The position numbers and the translations under genes were made by a program. Positions 11,597 to 23,809 of a stretch of 64,000 nt of DNA are shown here, piece after piece. A model generated the notes under the pieces. The model made no database searches. It was not told the origin of the DNA and worked only from the letters and a program-made list of their open reading frames with translations. Position 1 is the stretch's first letter. Every line of letters starts with the position of its first letter. Source of the stretch: Psoroptes ovis (taxonomy: Eukaryota; Arthropoda; Arachnida; Sarcoptiformes; Psoroptidae); contig PQWQ01000029.1 of assembly GCA_002943765.1 (NCBI GenBank), positions 538,501 through 602,500 of the forward strand, read 5' to 3'.

Positions 11597-11677
11597 TTAA
11601 GTTGTCCGATAGGTTTTTGCCGATTTTCTCATGATTTTCTACGATATAATCGGCAAAAACCTTTTTGAACAACCTAA
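11597..11677. mobile_element. Mariner-type hairpin MITE, copy 22 (loop A, reverse)
   Basis: TTAAGTTGTCCGATAGG at the left and TGAACAACCTAA at the right. Loop CTCATGATTTTCTACGATAT. Confidence 0.87.
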
Positions 11678-12567
11678 ATATATTTCATCATGTAAAAAAT
11701 GAACAACAAAAAAGATTTAAATTTGACTATATGAAATACATATGAATTGATATTTTTAAACAGCTAGCAATAAGACATTATATACAATGGACAAACAAAC
11801 AAATAAAATAATGGTCATAAATATAAAACGGATTATATTTTTTTATATTCTTTCATTTTTCTTTTATTGTGACAGCGACAAGGGCCTTTATTTATTCATT
11901 CATTTTTTCTTGTCATTGTACGAATGGCAATTATTTATATCAGTCCTGTTTTATGGCTTCAAAAATATTACAAGCAAGTGGCAACAACACAAACCAACTA
12001 AACTGAACATTAAATGAATAAAAATACAGAGAGAATGGCCATCAATTCGACAAATGATCTGATAAATCTTCAAGACATTCGACTCATGAATATTGAATCA
12101 TTCAAAGAAAAAGACAATGCGGCACTAAGAAAAAAAATATGAATAAATATTTTTTTATTCGTTTCAAAATATTCTGATTAAGATTTTAGATCAAAATTGA
12201 TTGATTCATTAACGAAACGAATATGATAATCAAGAGAGAGAAAAGAGTGAATGAATTTTGTACAGATTTTGAAAGAGGTAATTGTTGGTAATGGTTAGGT
12301 CCAATCAGACCCCAGTGTTTTGTTTGTTTGTTTGGTTTGATTTAATTTTTTTTTCGATTCACACCGAATCATTTTTGTGAATACATGATGATGATAATCA
12401 ATCGTTGTTTTTCGAAAAAATAAAATTTGATTCATTTTTAGTTTATTTATTTACATTTTACAAAATGTCAAACTGTCAATTGTAAAGAATAGAATTTGTT
12501 TGTTTGTTTGTTTCGATGATAAATTAATTTTTGTTTAGATTTTTTTTCATTAATTCATTCATTTATT

Positions 12568-12648
12568 TAGGTTGTCCGAAAAGTTCTGGCCGATTTTCCT
12601 ATCGATTTTCTACGATATAACCGGTGGAAAACTTTGCGGACAACCTAA
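12568..12648. mobile_element. Mariner-type hairpin MITE, copy 23 (loop A, reverse)
   Basis: TTAGGTTGTCCGAAAAG to GCGGACAACCTAA with TA after it. The inner right arm is CCGGTGGAAAACTTT, a divergent form. Confidence 0.87.
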
Positions 12649-12825
12649 TAGTTATTTTTCTCCTTTTTTTTGGACCAAACAAAAATAATTGTTTTTTTCT
12701 TGTGAAAAAAGAATAAATAAATAAATAAAAAATCAAATTGAAAATGAATTCTTTCCTTTATTTCGCTGCTGCTGCTGTGAGTTGTTCTGCTAAATTTTTG
12801 ATGTTTGAATTTTGTTTAGTTTTAG

Positions 12826-12905
12826 TTAGGCTGTTCGGAAAGTTGCTGCCGATTAATCAATAGAATTGCTCATAAAAATCGGCAAGAACTTTTCGGACAA
12901 CTTAA
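12826..12905. mobile_element. Mariner-type hairpin MITE, copy 24 (divergent loop E)
   Basis: Left TTAGGCTGTTCGGAAAG, right CGGACAACTTAA plus TA. The loop (TAATCAATAGAATTGCTCAT) resembles no other copy in the window. Confidence 0.8.
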
Positions 12906-13330
12906 TAGTTAACAAAAAAAAAAACAAGAACAGAAATAGCAAAACAATAAGCAAGAAAACATAATAAATCATCATTCAGAAACAACTCCAAAAGTCTTAG
13001 CCGATTCGATATTATTTTTTCTTAGACATGATACGGCTATTTTTTTTCAATGAAAAATGATGAAAAAATGTGAGAATAGAGGAAAATGTAAGAAATTAAT
13101 AATTTTCAATTCAAACATTTGGCAAAGAATCAAAGAATATTGGTGAAAATAAAAATAAATAAATAAATAAGGAATCATTTACTTTCTTCTTTGAGAAAAT
13201 TTCTTTAAGATTAATTCGACAAGAAAAAAAAACAATTAAAGATTTTGATGCAGCATTATTTTTGGTGATTCTTTCTTGAATCGAATTCCGAATCAAATGC
13301 AATTTGGCAAAAAATATGATTTAAAATATA

Positions 13331-13414
13331 TTAAGGTTGTCCGGAAAGTTTTTGCCGATTATATTGTTAGATAATAATTGGAAAATCGGCGAAAAAACTT
13401 TTCGTACAACCTAG
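13331..13414. mobile_element. Mariner-type hairpin MITE, copy 25 (loop A, forward)
   Basis: TTAAGGTTGTCCGGAAAG to CGTACAACCTAG between TA dinucleotides; slightly long (84 bp) through small insertions in both arms. Confidence 0.87.
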
Positions 13415-13751
13415 TATTTATTTTTAAATCATTCAATTATATTTCTTTAAGAAAATCAATTTATATTTTTTAAAGTCAATCAAATTTGGTGAAGAATAAA
13501 AATCAAAATCAAAACAATAACCAATGACACACACTCTAATCATCATCAATATCGACATGTTTTTGATTATTTTGGCAGCTGTTTTTGAACCATTTTTCAT
13601 TGAAAAAATTTAATTTTATTGAATGATGATGATGCTGGTGGCTATGGTGTGGAGCACACAACGTTCTGAGAGAATCGAATATCATCGAAAGAAGCTCTGA
13701 AATTGATCCACGATTGGGGTGTGAATTCACGATTAAAATCAAAATGATATA

Positions 13752-13832
13752 TTGAGTTGTCCGAAAAGTTCTTGCCGATTTTCACATGTTTTTCAATTAG
13801 TAAATCGGCAAAAACTTTACGGACAACCCAAA
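13752..13832. mobile_element. Mariner-type hairpin MITE, copy 26 (loop C)
   Basis: TTGAGTTGTCCGAAAAG to CGGACAACCCAA; loop CACATGTTTTTCAATTAGTA, matching copies 35 and 36 closely. Confidence 0.88.
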
Positions 13833-14080
13833 TAAAATTGTAAAAATGTGTGACGGGTTGGGTGCCCATTTCAACCAGCCATTTTCAAGTCAGACTATAA
13901 TCGATTATTCTTTTAGTGAAGAGGCGAAATTCTTTAAAAAAAAGTTTGAATCACAAGAATCTAATGATATTTCGTTCGTTCGTTTTTTGTGGTAAATGGT
14001 CGCACATATATTTTTGATTTCAAAATAACAAATTGCAACAACAATAAAAGATGAAAAGAGTTATTAGAGAATGGCAAATA

Positions 14081-14161
14081 TTGAGTTTTCCCATAAGTTC
14101 TTGCCGTTTTTTAAATTTTTTTTTCATTCAAAAAACGACAAGAACTTATGGGACATCCCAA
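14081..14161. mobile_element. Mariner-type hairpin MITE, copy 27 (loop B)
   Basis: B family with T-rich loop ending CATTCAAAAAACG. TTGAGTTTTCCCATAAG at the left and ATGGGACATCCCAA at the right; TA flanks. Confidence 0.9.
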
Positions 14162-15046
14162 TAATAAAAATAAAAAATCATTTTATATATGTGTGTGTTC
14201 CAAATAATCAAAGTTATAGTAGTTTCGAGACTTTGTTTTTTTGTTGATCCGAAACCCGATCAATAACAAAGATTCAGAATTAAGTAAAATTCATTTTTCA
14301 CATTTTACATAGCGAAACTTGCAAAGATCATTAATCCAATGACCAGAAGAATGCACATCTCGGCTAAACTTTCTTTAAAGAGAAAATTATGAAAAATGAA
14401 AATTAATGTTTTTCATCCATTATTTTTGCGAGATAAATTGATCAATGAGAATCGATGATTCACAGAAGATATTCGGAAATCAATTGAAAATCAAATTCAA
14501 ATAAATACGTTTAAATTTGAATGGGATTATTTCAATTAAAGTAAAGAATAAGAATCGAAGCTAAGATCTCAAAAGTTAATTATTAATCACTTTTAAATAT
14601 TGCTTGCTTATCCAAACTTCTTTGGAATTCTTTGTAAAAAAAATTAGAAAAAATACTACACAGTTTTTTATGGTTTGAAAATTTCAATTTTTCTTTCTTA
14701 TTCAATTCACCACAACCAACAAAGTCAACCGAACAAACAAAGTAAACTATGAAAAGAATGCAGCACTTGGATTCTTTTCGGTTGTTTTGATTGGAATTTA
14801 AACGAATGAATAAAGAAAAAATTCTTTATTTTGTCTTGGAATTTTTGGAGTCTGCATGTACAGTGGGGAAAAATCAGAGAAGAATGGAATTATAAAAAAT
14901 AACAAAAGGCTAAGATTCAAGTCACGGATATTATTTCTTAAAGAAAAAAAATGATAACGACATTCTTTTCGTTGCTGTTGTTGTGGCTGTGGCTGTGAAT
15001 TCAAAAATTTATTCATGAATAAGAACGGAACCAAAAGCAAATAATA

Positions 15047-15135
15047 TTAGGTTGTCCGAAAAGTTTTTGCCGATTATATCATGGGGAATTATGAGAAAAT
15101 TGAGAAAATCGGTAAAAACTTATCGGACAACCTAA
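15047..15135. mobile_element. Mariner-type hairpin MITE, copy 28 (loop A, 9-bp repeat)
   Basis: 89 bp instead of about 80. A tandem GAGAAAATT/GAGAAAATC repeat lies at the loop edge. Ends TTAGGTTGTCC and GGACAACCTAA are intact with TA outside. Confidence 0.9.
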
Positions 15136-15755
15136 TAATAATTCATTAATTTTCACTCTTTTTTTGTTCGCTCTCACGAAATATGCGAATAAATGAATTT
15201 CGTATGACACAAATTCGGTTTCAAATCGTAGTCAGGTCAATCGAAGAAATAGGGCTGAATGAATTTTATCCGTTCATTTGTGTTCCGCTTTCATCTGGCT
15301 TTCGTTTAACAGATGAAGAATCATTTGGTTTTCTTTTTCTTAGATAATAATAATTAACGCAATAAAATTCGTTAACAAAAAAAAATTTAATTAAAAATCA
15401 TTGAACAGTAAAGATAACAGCTTTAAAACGAAATAAGAATGGAATGTTTTTAGTTGCTTATACGATTATTAGCTACATTATCATACTTTGCATATCTACA
15501 TTTTTCACTGCATACTACAAATGTATTTCATGTTCAAAAATGAATGAAATTTACAAATTACAAAATTATCAATAATTAATCAGATGATAATAACTGATTA
15601 TGATGTCGGTGGTATGTTGACAAAAATGATTAATTAATATTAATCAATTTTTTGTTGTTGGATCAATGTTTAATTCAGATTCAGAATTGCTCATTTACTA
15701 AAGTTGTATTGACATATACAAATTCGAAACCTGAAAAAACCTGTATATATGTGTA

Positions 15756-15835
15756 TTAAGTTATCCGAAAAGTTCTTGCCGATTATATCGTAGGGAATTA
15801 TGAGAAAATCGGCAAAAACATATCGGACAGCCTAA
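15756..15835. mobile_element. Mariner-type hairpin MITE, copy 29 (loop A, forward)
   Basis: TTAAGTTATCCGAAAAG to CGGACAGCCTAA plus TA. Loop ATTATATCGTAGGGAATTAT. Confidence 0.88.
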
Positions 15836-16982
15836 TAGAAAGAAAAGTTAATTTAAAAATTTTTTAAAAAAAGTTTTCCACCAAATCGATGGTTAATCAT
15901 GTGAAATGTAAAATATTCATCATTTCTACAATAGAAAGCAGAGGGGAAAACTCATTCATAATTTGATCAAATACTTTTAATGCGAAAAAATGTCTAATGT
16001 AATGCAATGCAAGCATAGAATCAATTATTGAAAACATTTAAATTTGAATTTGCAAAAATTTTCATTGATAATAAACCCAAACATCAAAATATTGTTCTGA
16101 AATCTGTTCTAAAACTCTCTGATGATCGATCTGATGGATCGTATCGAGAAATATATCGAGCAATTATTCATGAATGAATATAATGCCAATGGTCAAATTT
16201 ATTCATTGATTGCATTTGAATTTGATTTCATATTTTAATGTGCTCATGCCAATGTTTCGGAGTTTACAAAGTCAAGATTTTAAATTATCTAAAAAATAGA
16301 GCAGCAGTATGAATTTTTGTGTGTTGAATAATCACTTATCAGGTACATTCCATGATGTGGAATCGGTCTGAAACTGTGTAATGGTCAAATGGAATTTACA
16401 CAGAGAATTTGATTTACTTTACTTTGATGATGAAGAAAACGTAAATTTCAATATGAGAATCCATCTCAATATATTAAACATCAACAAAATAATGTTCATG
16501 ATTTTTATTGAAAAAAAATGAAGAAGAATTCAATTTGCTAAGGGCAATCCATGAATTCGGTGCATGACCAATCACAATTGAATTTAACTGAATTTGGTCT
16601 GAAACTTGGCGAAAAATTGTGAAAAACTGTGAGAATCTCAAAGCAAACAAACACACTGCAACAATTTTACTTTTGGAATAAATTTGTTACGTTTGTTACA
16701 TCAATTAATGGATCATCTTCGTCATTCGCATTGGCCCATGGCTTTGATGTATATTGATGATGCATTTTATTTGATTATTTACCAGGGAAAAATAAAATGT
16801 AATCATTAAAGCTAAATATGATTTGAATCGAATAAGCTGAAACGATATTTTTGATTGCTCAAATTATGGACATCTTATGCCGTAAATGAGCATAGAAAAA
16901 TCAGATTCAATTTTTGTATTGGGCAAATTTTATATTGACAGAGAGAACGAATGAGTTGAACATGTTAATAGTGATATTTTTA

Positions 16983-17061
16983 TTAGGTTGTCCGTAAAAT
17001 TTTGCCAGTTATATCGTAGAAAATGATTGGAAAGTCGGCAAAAACTTTTCGTACAGCCTAA
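16983..17061. mobile_element. Mariner-type hairpin MITE, copy 30 (loop A, forward)
   Basis: TTAGGTTGTCCGTAAAA to CGTACAGCCTAA, TA both sides. Loop GTTATATCGTAGAAAATGAT. Confidence 0.88.
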
Positions 17062-18363
17062 TATATATTTCAATATAAATTCATAATCAATCATTTGTGA
17101 ATACATGTCAAATAAATATTGCCAGTCATTGACAGACATGAATATTGAGAGTTATGTTTCGATTAGATTAGATTCAAAGTAACAATGTCTCAATGAAAAT
17201 AATGTGTGCAACAAAACTATTTCACATCAATTCTGTTATGTTTAAAAAATACACGTGCACAACAAAGAGGAAAAAAATGACTACAAACTCTGGCCCAAGG
17301 CAAATCGAGTTTAATAATTTTTTTTGTACCAAAGACATTTTACAGCCAGCGAAAAAAGCAAACAAATAAAAAATAGAAAACTTTCAGGTGAAATAAAATT
17401 ATGAATAATTGATTAATTATGCTCATTAATAATAGCTTGTTTTTGTCATCGATAACGGTAAGTTTGGGTACCTTATATAGCATTTTTGATAAACGACAAA
17501 GTAGCAGTAATAAGTGAATGTGTGTGTGTGTGGATAAATAATTCTAGATTCATTTAATCCTGATTCTAGATGTTTTACTGTATTAAACAGTTCATGCATT
17601 TGTTTGTTTGATGAATTGAATTGTTTCAGTTCTTGTTGCTGTTTACCGAAATAATGTGAATACAAACTCTGTTTTTTGCTGCCAAAATCATTAATTTATT
17701 ATTCGAAATCAATTCAATTATACACACAATGAATGAGGTAGTAGTTTTGAAAACAAATATTTTGAATATAAATAATAGAGTATTATAAATGATGGTAAAA
17801 AAGAGTGAAAATCAATCAATCAAATTCATCGAAAACATCGCAAAACACAGGTATGAATCAATCAATTTATTCATTTTCATTCGCGGGCCCTAATCAATTT
17901 GTTTACACATACGAATCCGAAATAAAAATTAATTTATTAAAGAAAACATATGAAACAATGAATGGCTGTATGAGTTGTATCAATTGAATATTCCATGTAG
18001 AAATGAACGGAGATCGATTCAAAGCTATTCTGAAATTTTGTCAAGTTTTTTGACACGCAATTTGGCAATTGTTGGATATTGCCCTCCTATTTTTGATACA
18101 AAATTTTCATATCGATTGATTTTCTGTTTATAAATCAATTTTGAAGCATTCATTCAATGTTTCATATTGCATATTATGTGATTGAATGTGAATACCATTC
18201 AAAAAGAAAAATGATTGAATAAGCAAAAAAACAAAAATTACACCTTTCGAAATAAATTTTGAAAATAAATAATGCATCATTGATGATATTTGAGACTATA
18301 AGCAATAATAGACAATAAATAAATGATTGGCTTCAATGATCATCGAAAAATATGAATATTATA

Positions 18364-18444
18364 TTAGGTTGTCCTTAAAAGTTCTTGCCGATTTTTCAAT
18401 GATTTTCTACGATATAACCGGCAAAAACTTTGCGGATAACATAA
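18364..18444. mobile_element. Mariner-type hairpin MITE, copy 31 (loop A, reverse)
   Basis: TTAGGTTGTCCTTAAAAG at the left; right end GCGGATAACATAA is degraded. The loop contains TCTACGATATAACCGG. Confidence 0.86.
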
Positions 18445-18768
18445 TATTTTATAATTTCAGAAAATCTTAAATAAAACTCAAAGATTTTATAATGGAAAAC
18501 TTTAGAATGAATACATTATATGAAGACAATGATGATAATAATAATTACAATTCAATTTCACACTATTCATTACATTATTCATTATCATCATCAATCAATT
18601 GTTTTTTTAAAGAAAATAATGAAACAAATTTTTATTCGATGAAACATATTGATTAATAATGAATTTGTTGTAATCAGTAAAATTGACAATATAAATTGAT
18701 GAGATGATTTGATATTTATTTTTTAATGTATTCATGATTACGGGGTAAATTGCATCTTTGAATTTGTA

Positions 18769-18847
18769 TTGGGTTGTCCCATAAGTTCTTGTCGATTTTT
18801 AAATTTTTTTCATTCAAAAAACGGCAAGAACTTATGGGACATTCTAA
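18769..18847. mobile_element. Mariner-type hairpin MITE, copy 32 (loop B)
   Basis: B family: TTGGGTTGTCCCATAAG, T-rich loop, right arm CGGCAAGAACTTATGGGAC then ATTCTAA and TA. Confidence 0.9.
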
Positions 18848-18937
18848 TATTTTAATCATTGTTTTTTTATGCAAAGAATTGATGAATCATTTTTTTGGCA
18901 ATTTTTCGAAAGAATTCAATGAATAAAGAAATGTATT

Positions 18938-19019
18938 TTAGGTTGTGCGAAAAGTTTTGCCGATTATATCGCAAGGGAATTATTGGAGAAAATCGGTAAA
19001 AACTTTTCGGACAATCTAA
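18938..19019. mobile_element. Mariner-type hairpin MITE, copy 33 (loop A, forward)
   Basis: TTAGGTTGTGCGAAAAG to CGGACAATCTAA. Only about 90 bp separates it from copy 32. Loop ATTATATCGCAAGGGAATTA. Confidence 0.87.
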
Positions 19020-19537
19020 AATATAAAATGTATTGTGTAATGTGAAACAGAGGAAAAGTTTTTTTTTTGGCTAAATGTCAGAAGAAAAAAGTGTACGAAT
19101 AATGGAAAATCTCGATGGAATATTATTATTATCGAATACAAAGCTTTGAAATCCGTACAACAACAAAGATAATATTTTACTTGAAACATCAAAAAAATGT
19201 TTAACATGAAACTAACACATATATCTCATCATTCGAATATACACAATTCAAATTCATCATCGTCATATGAAAATTCAGGATTCTCAACAATCATCACTTG
19301 TGATATTCTCATATGTAAAAAAAATGCCATAGTTTGCCATTCACTGCTGTTTGTTTGGAATGATGATGCATTCATAATAAAACTATTTTCTAGGTAGACA
19401 CACAGGGATGTAAAATGTAAACACATAGTGAAACATAGAACCTAGAAATTGCGTGATAGTTTTTGTGTGTGTGAGCTAACATTACTTTACTTTGTGAATA
19501 TAAATTTTCAAATATATTTGTGATTATATTGAATATA

Positions 19538-19617
19538 TTATATTGTCCGATAAGTTCTTGCCGATTTTCTCATAATTCCCTACGATATAATCGGCAAAAA
19601 CTTTTCGGGCAACTTAA
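19538..19617. mobile_element. Mariner-type hairpin MITE, copy 34 (loop A, reverse)
   Basis: TTATATTGTCCGATAAG to CGGGCAACTTAA plus TA. Loop CTCATAATTCCCTACGATAT. Confidence 0.87.
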
Positions 19618-19754
19618 TATTTTCTTTCATTCACCATGTACATACGAATTTGGATCCAACAATACATTGAGCATATGAAGAAAACATCATCATTTTTTTT
19701 TATTTTCATTATTTCTCTCCTGTTTCTCTGTTACGATCACCATTATTATTATTA

Positions 19755-19836
19755 TTGGATTGTCCGAAAAGTTTTTGTCGATTTTTCAGATGTCTTTTCA
19801 ATTAGTAAATCGGCAAAAACTTTGAGGACAATCTAA
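19755..19836. mobile_element. Mariner-type hairpin MITE, copy 35 (loop C)
   Basis: TTGGATTGTCCGAAAAG to AGGACAATCTAA, TA flanks; loop AGATGTCTTTTCAATTAGTA. Confidence 0.88.
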
Positions 19837-20437
19837 TATATTGTTATGATTCGTTATGTATGGAATTCTGTTTGTTAGTATGTTCTCGACATAGAATTGA
19901 TATGAAAATTATGAAAGAAAGAACGCTTGATTGTTGTCACGCTTCATAAGATTCTTATTGCCATTTTTTTATTTTTAAAGAATTTTTGGAATCACTTTTT
20001 GCCAAGTCCTTTTCCGGCAAGAAAAAATTTTTCAAAAAAAAAAATATCAAGAAACATGCCAATAGAATCATTGGATTCATTTGTCCATTTGAAATCAGTG
20101 ATATTTCAAATTTTTCAATTTTTTCATTCGAAAAAAATTGATTGATTGATTCAAAAATGTCTGCAGTCAGTTCGATTATCGACTAGTCGACTAAACTAAA
20201 CAAAATCTTAAAAAACATAACAAAATTGCAGCAAAAACCACCGCGAAAACACACACAAATTGAAAAATAGAAAATGTGCATGTATTTTGTTTATGATGAA
20301 TAAATATTGAAATATGAAGAAAAACAATCGAAAATATGAACATAATCAAAACAAATTTTCCATGTTATTTTTTGAAACCCATCAAGTCCATGCATGCACA
20401 GAACAGAGCACAACAACACGATGAAGCATGGAAAATA

Positions 20438-20517
20438 TTGGATTGTCCGAAAAGTTTTTGTCGATTTTCAAATGTTTTTCAATTAGTAAATCGGCAAAAA
20501 TTTTTCGGACAACCCGA
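20438..20517. mobile_element. Mariner-type hairpin MITE, copy 36 (loop C)
   Basis: TTGGATTGTCCGAAAAG at the left, CGGACAACCCGA at the right with the last bases mutated; loop AAATGTTTTTCAATTAGTA. Confidence 0.86.
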
Positions 20518-21751
20518 TGAAATCAAAAAACAACCACTAAAAGTGAATTTGAATGAGGCATAATATTGGAATGGAAAATTGAATATAGAAAAACCAAACA
20601 TGACATGTTGTTGTTGTTGGGTAATTTGACATTTTTGACAACATTTATTATTATTAAAATGTGATGATGCTCACAATGCCTCATATATTCTCTCTCGTGT
20701 TTAGACTATTTGTTTGCTGTTTTTTAATGTTGTTGTTGCTGCTGCTGCTTGCTTGCAGTATAAACATTACTTTCATCGTATTTTGTATTATTTTCACTTT
20801 TCAACATATTCATTTTACATTTTTTTCGTGTATTATTCCCAGTTGTTTGTTTGTTTTATTTATGTAGGAGTATATTCTATTTTAATTAATAATAAAAGAC
20901 TAAAGTTCATAATCATATTCGATAGAATGAAAAAATTGCAAATAAATGAAACAAATGAAACAAACGAATAGTCATATATCAATCGATTTTGGCCAAAAAA
21001 AAATAATTCCGAATTGCTTAGAACATGATTTGAAAGGATGAACATTAGATTAGAGATTTGAATCAATATGATTTCAAGTCCTGTTCACTGTTCAGCGCAT
21101 CTGAAATTAATTTTGAAACATTCATGTCAAAAATGACATTAATTATCCCAGATGGGATTTATCCATTTTGGTCTAAAGTTTGCAAATGAGAATAATGAAA
21201 AGGAAGGAAAAGCGAAAAAATAGGATAATGAGAGAGAGAGACAGATATGAATCTTAATTAAACTAATCACATCAGGTATAATGAATGATCAAGTCAAATT
21301 AAAAAATTTATCAGGTGCATTCAAATCATATGCAGATTCACTTTCATTTTATTTGAGATGGAATCAAATGTTCATTTATGTTCATTAATTTTGTCTGGAA
21401 TCTTCATAATCTTTATTTCACAATTTTCTTATTTTTTTTTTTTTTTATTATTCATTCGTTTTGATGAATCTGAATCAATTGAGCTTGAATAATTAAAAAA
21501 AAAAATGAATGATTAGGGCTTATTTGGAAGAGAAATTGAATCTATCCAGAAAGAAATTGGGTAAAAAAAATTTCAAATCAATACCGGATAAACGGATATT
21601 GTTTTGATTTGATTCACAAAAAATAACAAAAATCAATTCAAATACAATTTCAATGAATGAATTTAGCTGGAAAAGCATAATTTCGAATGATTCGAATGTT
21701 TTATGGTCATTTGAAGTTTGTTGTCATTTTATTTTATAAATTCATTGTGCC

Positions 21752-21832
21752 ATTGATCGATCGATCGATCGATTTTGATGATCGATTGATTGATTGATTG
21801 TTTGACTGTTCATGGATCGATCGATCGAAATC
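21752..21832. repeat. (ATCG)n / (TTGA)n microsatellite
   Basis: Tandem ATCG tetranucleotides, then TTGA units, then ATCG again. GATC-type palindromes make the tract self-complementary. Confidence 0.8.
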
Positions 21833-22240
21833 GATTATTATTTGTGCGAAGAGACGGAGAAATAGAATAAAATTGACTTAATCAAAAGCGAAAAAATGAT
21901 GATTATTTAAGAAACTTGTCTGTGAACAAAAAAAACTTGTTAAATAATTGATAAACACAATTCAATAAGAGACATTGCAAATTCACCGCAACAATTCAAT
22001 GCACAGACAAACGAATAAAAATTGATTAAATCAAAATCAATCAATCGTCCAAATAAGCATGGATAATCAATGATAAACGAATCAAATAAGATCAATTTCA
22101 TTTCAAACTCTCTACCACACACAATGAATCAAAGTGTCGAAAACGAGAATAAAATTTTACATGAAAATAATTCATTTTGACCGAAAAAAAAGTTTTCATT
22201 AATAATATTAATGAATGAATGCTAATGAAAAAAAATAATA

Positions 22241-22320
22241 TTAGGTTGTCCGAAAAGTTCTTGCCGATTTTCCAATGATTTTCTACGATATAATCGGCAA
22301 AAACTTTACAGACAGCCTAA
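22241..22320. mobile_element. Mariner-type hairpin MITE, copy 37 (loop A, reverse)
   Basis: TTAGGTTGTCCGAAAAG to AGACAGCCTAA; TA before the left end. Loop CCAATGATTTTCTACGATAT. Confidence 0.9.
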
Positions 22321-22691
22321 ATAATTTCACAATTTCACCGAGGGAAAAAACTTTAAAATGAAAAAAAAAAACATTTTTTTCATTATTTCAATTTTTCACA
22401 AACCAAAAATAAATAAATAAATAAACAGAAGCCAGAATTTCATTTTTTGGTGTGTATTTTACCCATTTTGTACCCATTTTGGCCCCGAAAAAAAAAACAA
22501 AAACCGGAAAAATTCGCTTATCTTGAATTTTGTGTATGAAAATTTCATTTTTATTTCGCAAATGATGATTATTATAATAATAATTGAAATAATGGAAATA
22601 ATCATGGGTTGAAAATGGAATAAAAAAATTTGCGAAACGCATGCGAAATTACCCGAAATAATGAAAAAAAATGATGTATTAAATAAAATAT

Positions 22692-22771
22692 TTGGGTTGT
22701 TCGAAAAGTTTTTGCCGATTATATCGTAGGGAATCATGAATAAATCGGCAAAAACTTATCGGACAACCTAA
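22692..22771. mobile_element. Mariner-type hairpin MITE, copy 38 (loop A, forward)
   Basis: TTGGGTTGTTCGAAAAG to CGGACAACCTAA with TA after. Loop ATTATATCGTAGGGAATCAT. Confidence 0.88.
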
Positions 22772-23727
22772 TAGTTTTATTTATTTGTTCATTTATTCAT
22801 TCATTCACATAGATTGGTTGGTTGGTTGCATACAGAACATAGATAATATAATATATTTACCCATTAATGAATGAGCAAAAACAGTAAAAAGATGCTTCAG
22901 AATTTTTTTCAACTGTTTTTCCAATGCAAAGCATATTTGCATTGAAATATTCGAAATCGAACAAACATCAAATATTCTCATTTATAATTCAAGATTTTTC
23001 ATTTCATTTTTTTCGTCTGTTGGCATTCAACATTGAAAAAAGGGATGCAAAGCAAGCAAGTCTCTGATGAAAATGTGAATGTCAATTTGTTGTTTTTTTC
23101 TTAATGACCAGAATTTAATTTTGGAATTTCTTTCAACTTGATTTGAGAAGGGAAAAAAATCAATGAATTCGAATGAGAATCTTACATTAAGATTTTTAAT
23201 CCAAGTTTGCTTCTTCATTTTTTAAGTCTCTAAATTCTGATTTTGGGCCATTAAATATTTTAGTATCAAAAAAAAAATTGAATGGAAATATAGTCAGTGA
23301 TTTAGCTAAAATGTTTTTGGATATCTTAAAATTTTAATTTTTTTTTTCATTTTGATTTTTGACTCATCAAGCAAGCAACATAAATGTATGTCTGCACATA
23401 AATGGCGTGCAAGATTCAATTAAAATTAATGGTTTTGTAGCACAGACATTCACACAGTGATTCACACCGAAAAATAATACAACACAGATGGTATATGGAT
23501 GGTATGGAAGGAGAGAAAAATTTAAATTAAGAAAATCTAAAACATTTTCAAAACTATTCCGTTATTCATTCCATTTTACCATCCTTTCACATATCAGAAA
23601 GGAGATGAATTTTTTTTTCAGTTGTGAAAATTTGCATCTGATAAAATCACAAAAATTCAATTCTACAATGTATGGAATAAAATGAAATGAAATGAAGACA
23701 GTAGCGTCATTGTTTTTTACGTTTGTA

Positions 23728-23809
23728 TTATCGGTTGTACGATAAGTTCTTGCCGATTTTCTTTAGAATTCCTAAAATATAATCGGCAAAAACTTTTTGG
23801 ACAATCCAA
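23728..23809. mobile_element. Mariner-type hairpin MITE, copy 39 (loop A variant)
   Basis: The left end is mutated (TATCGGTTGTACGATAAG); the right end is TTGGACAATCCAA. The loop TTTAGAATTCCTAAAATAT is a worn reverse A loop. The next copy is 3.4 kb away. Confidence 0.82.

Noticed and set aside
12985..13045. A possible further MITE (AGTCTTAGCCGAT.. and ..ATACGGCTATTT).
   Set aside because: Ends TTAGGTTGTCC / GGACAACCTAA are absent and the arms pair only over a few bases.
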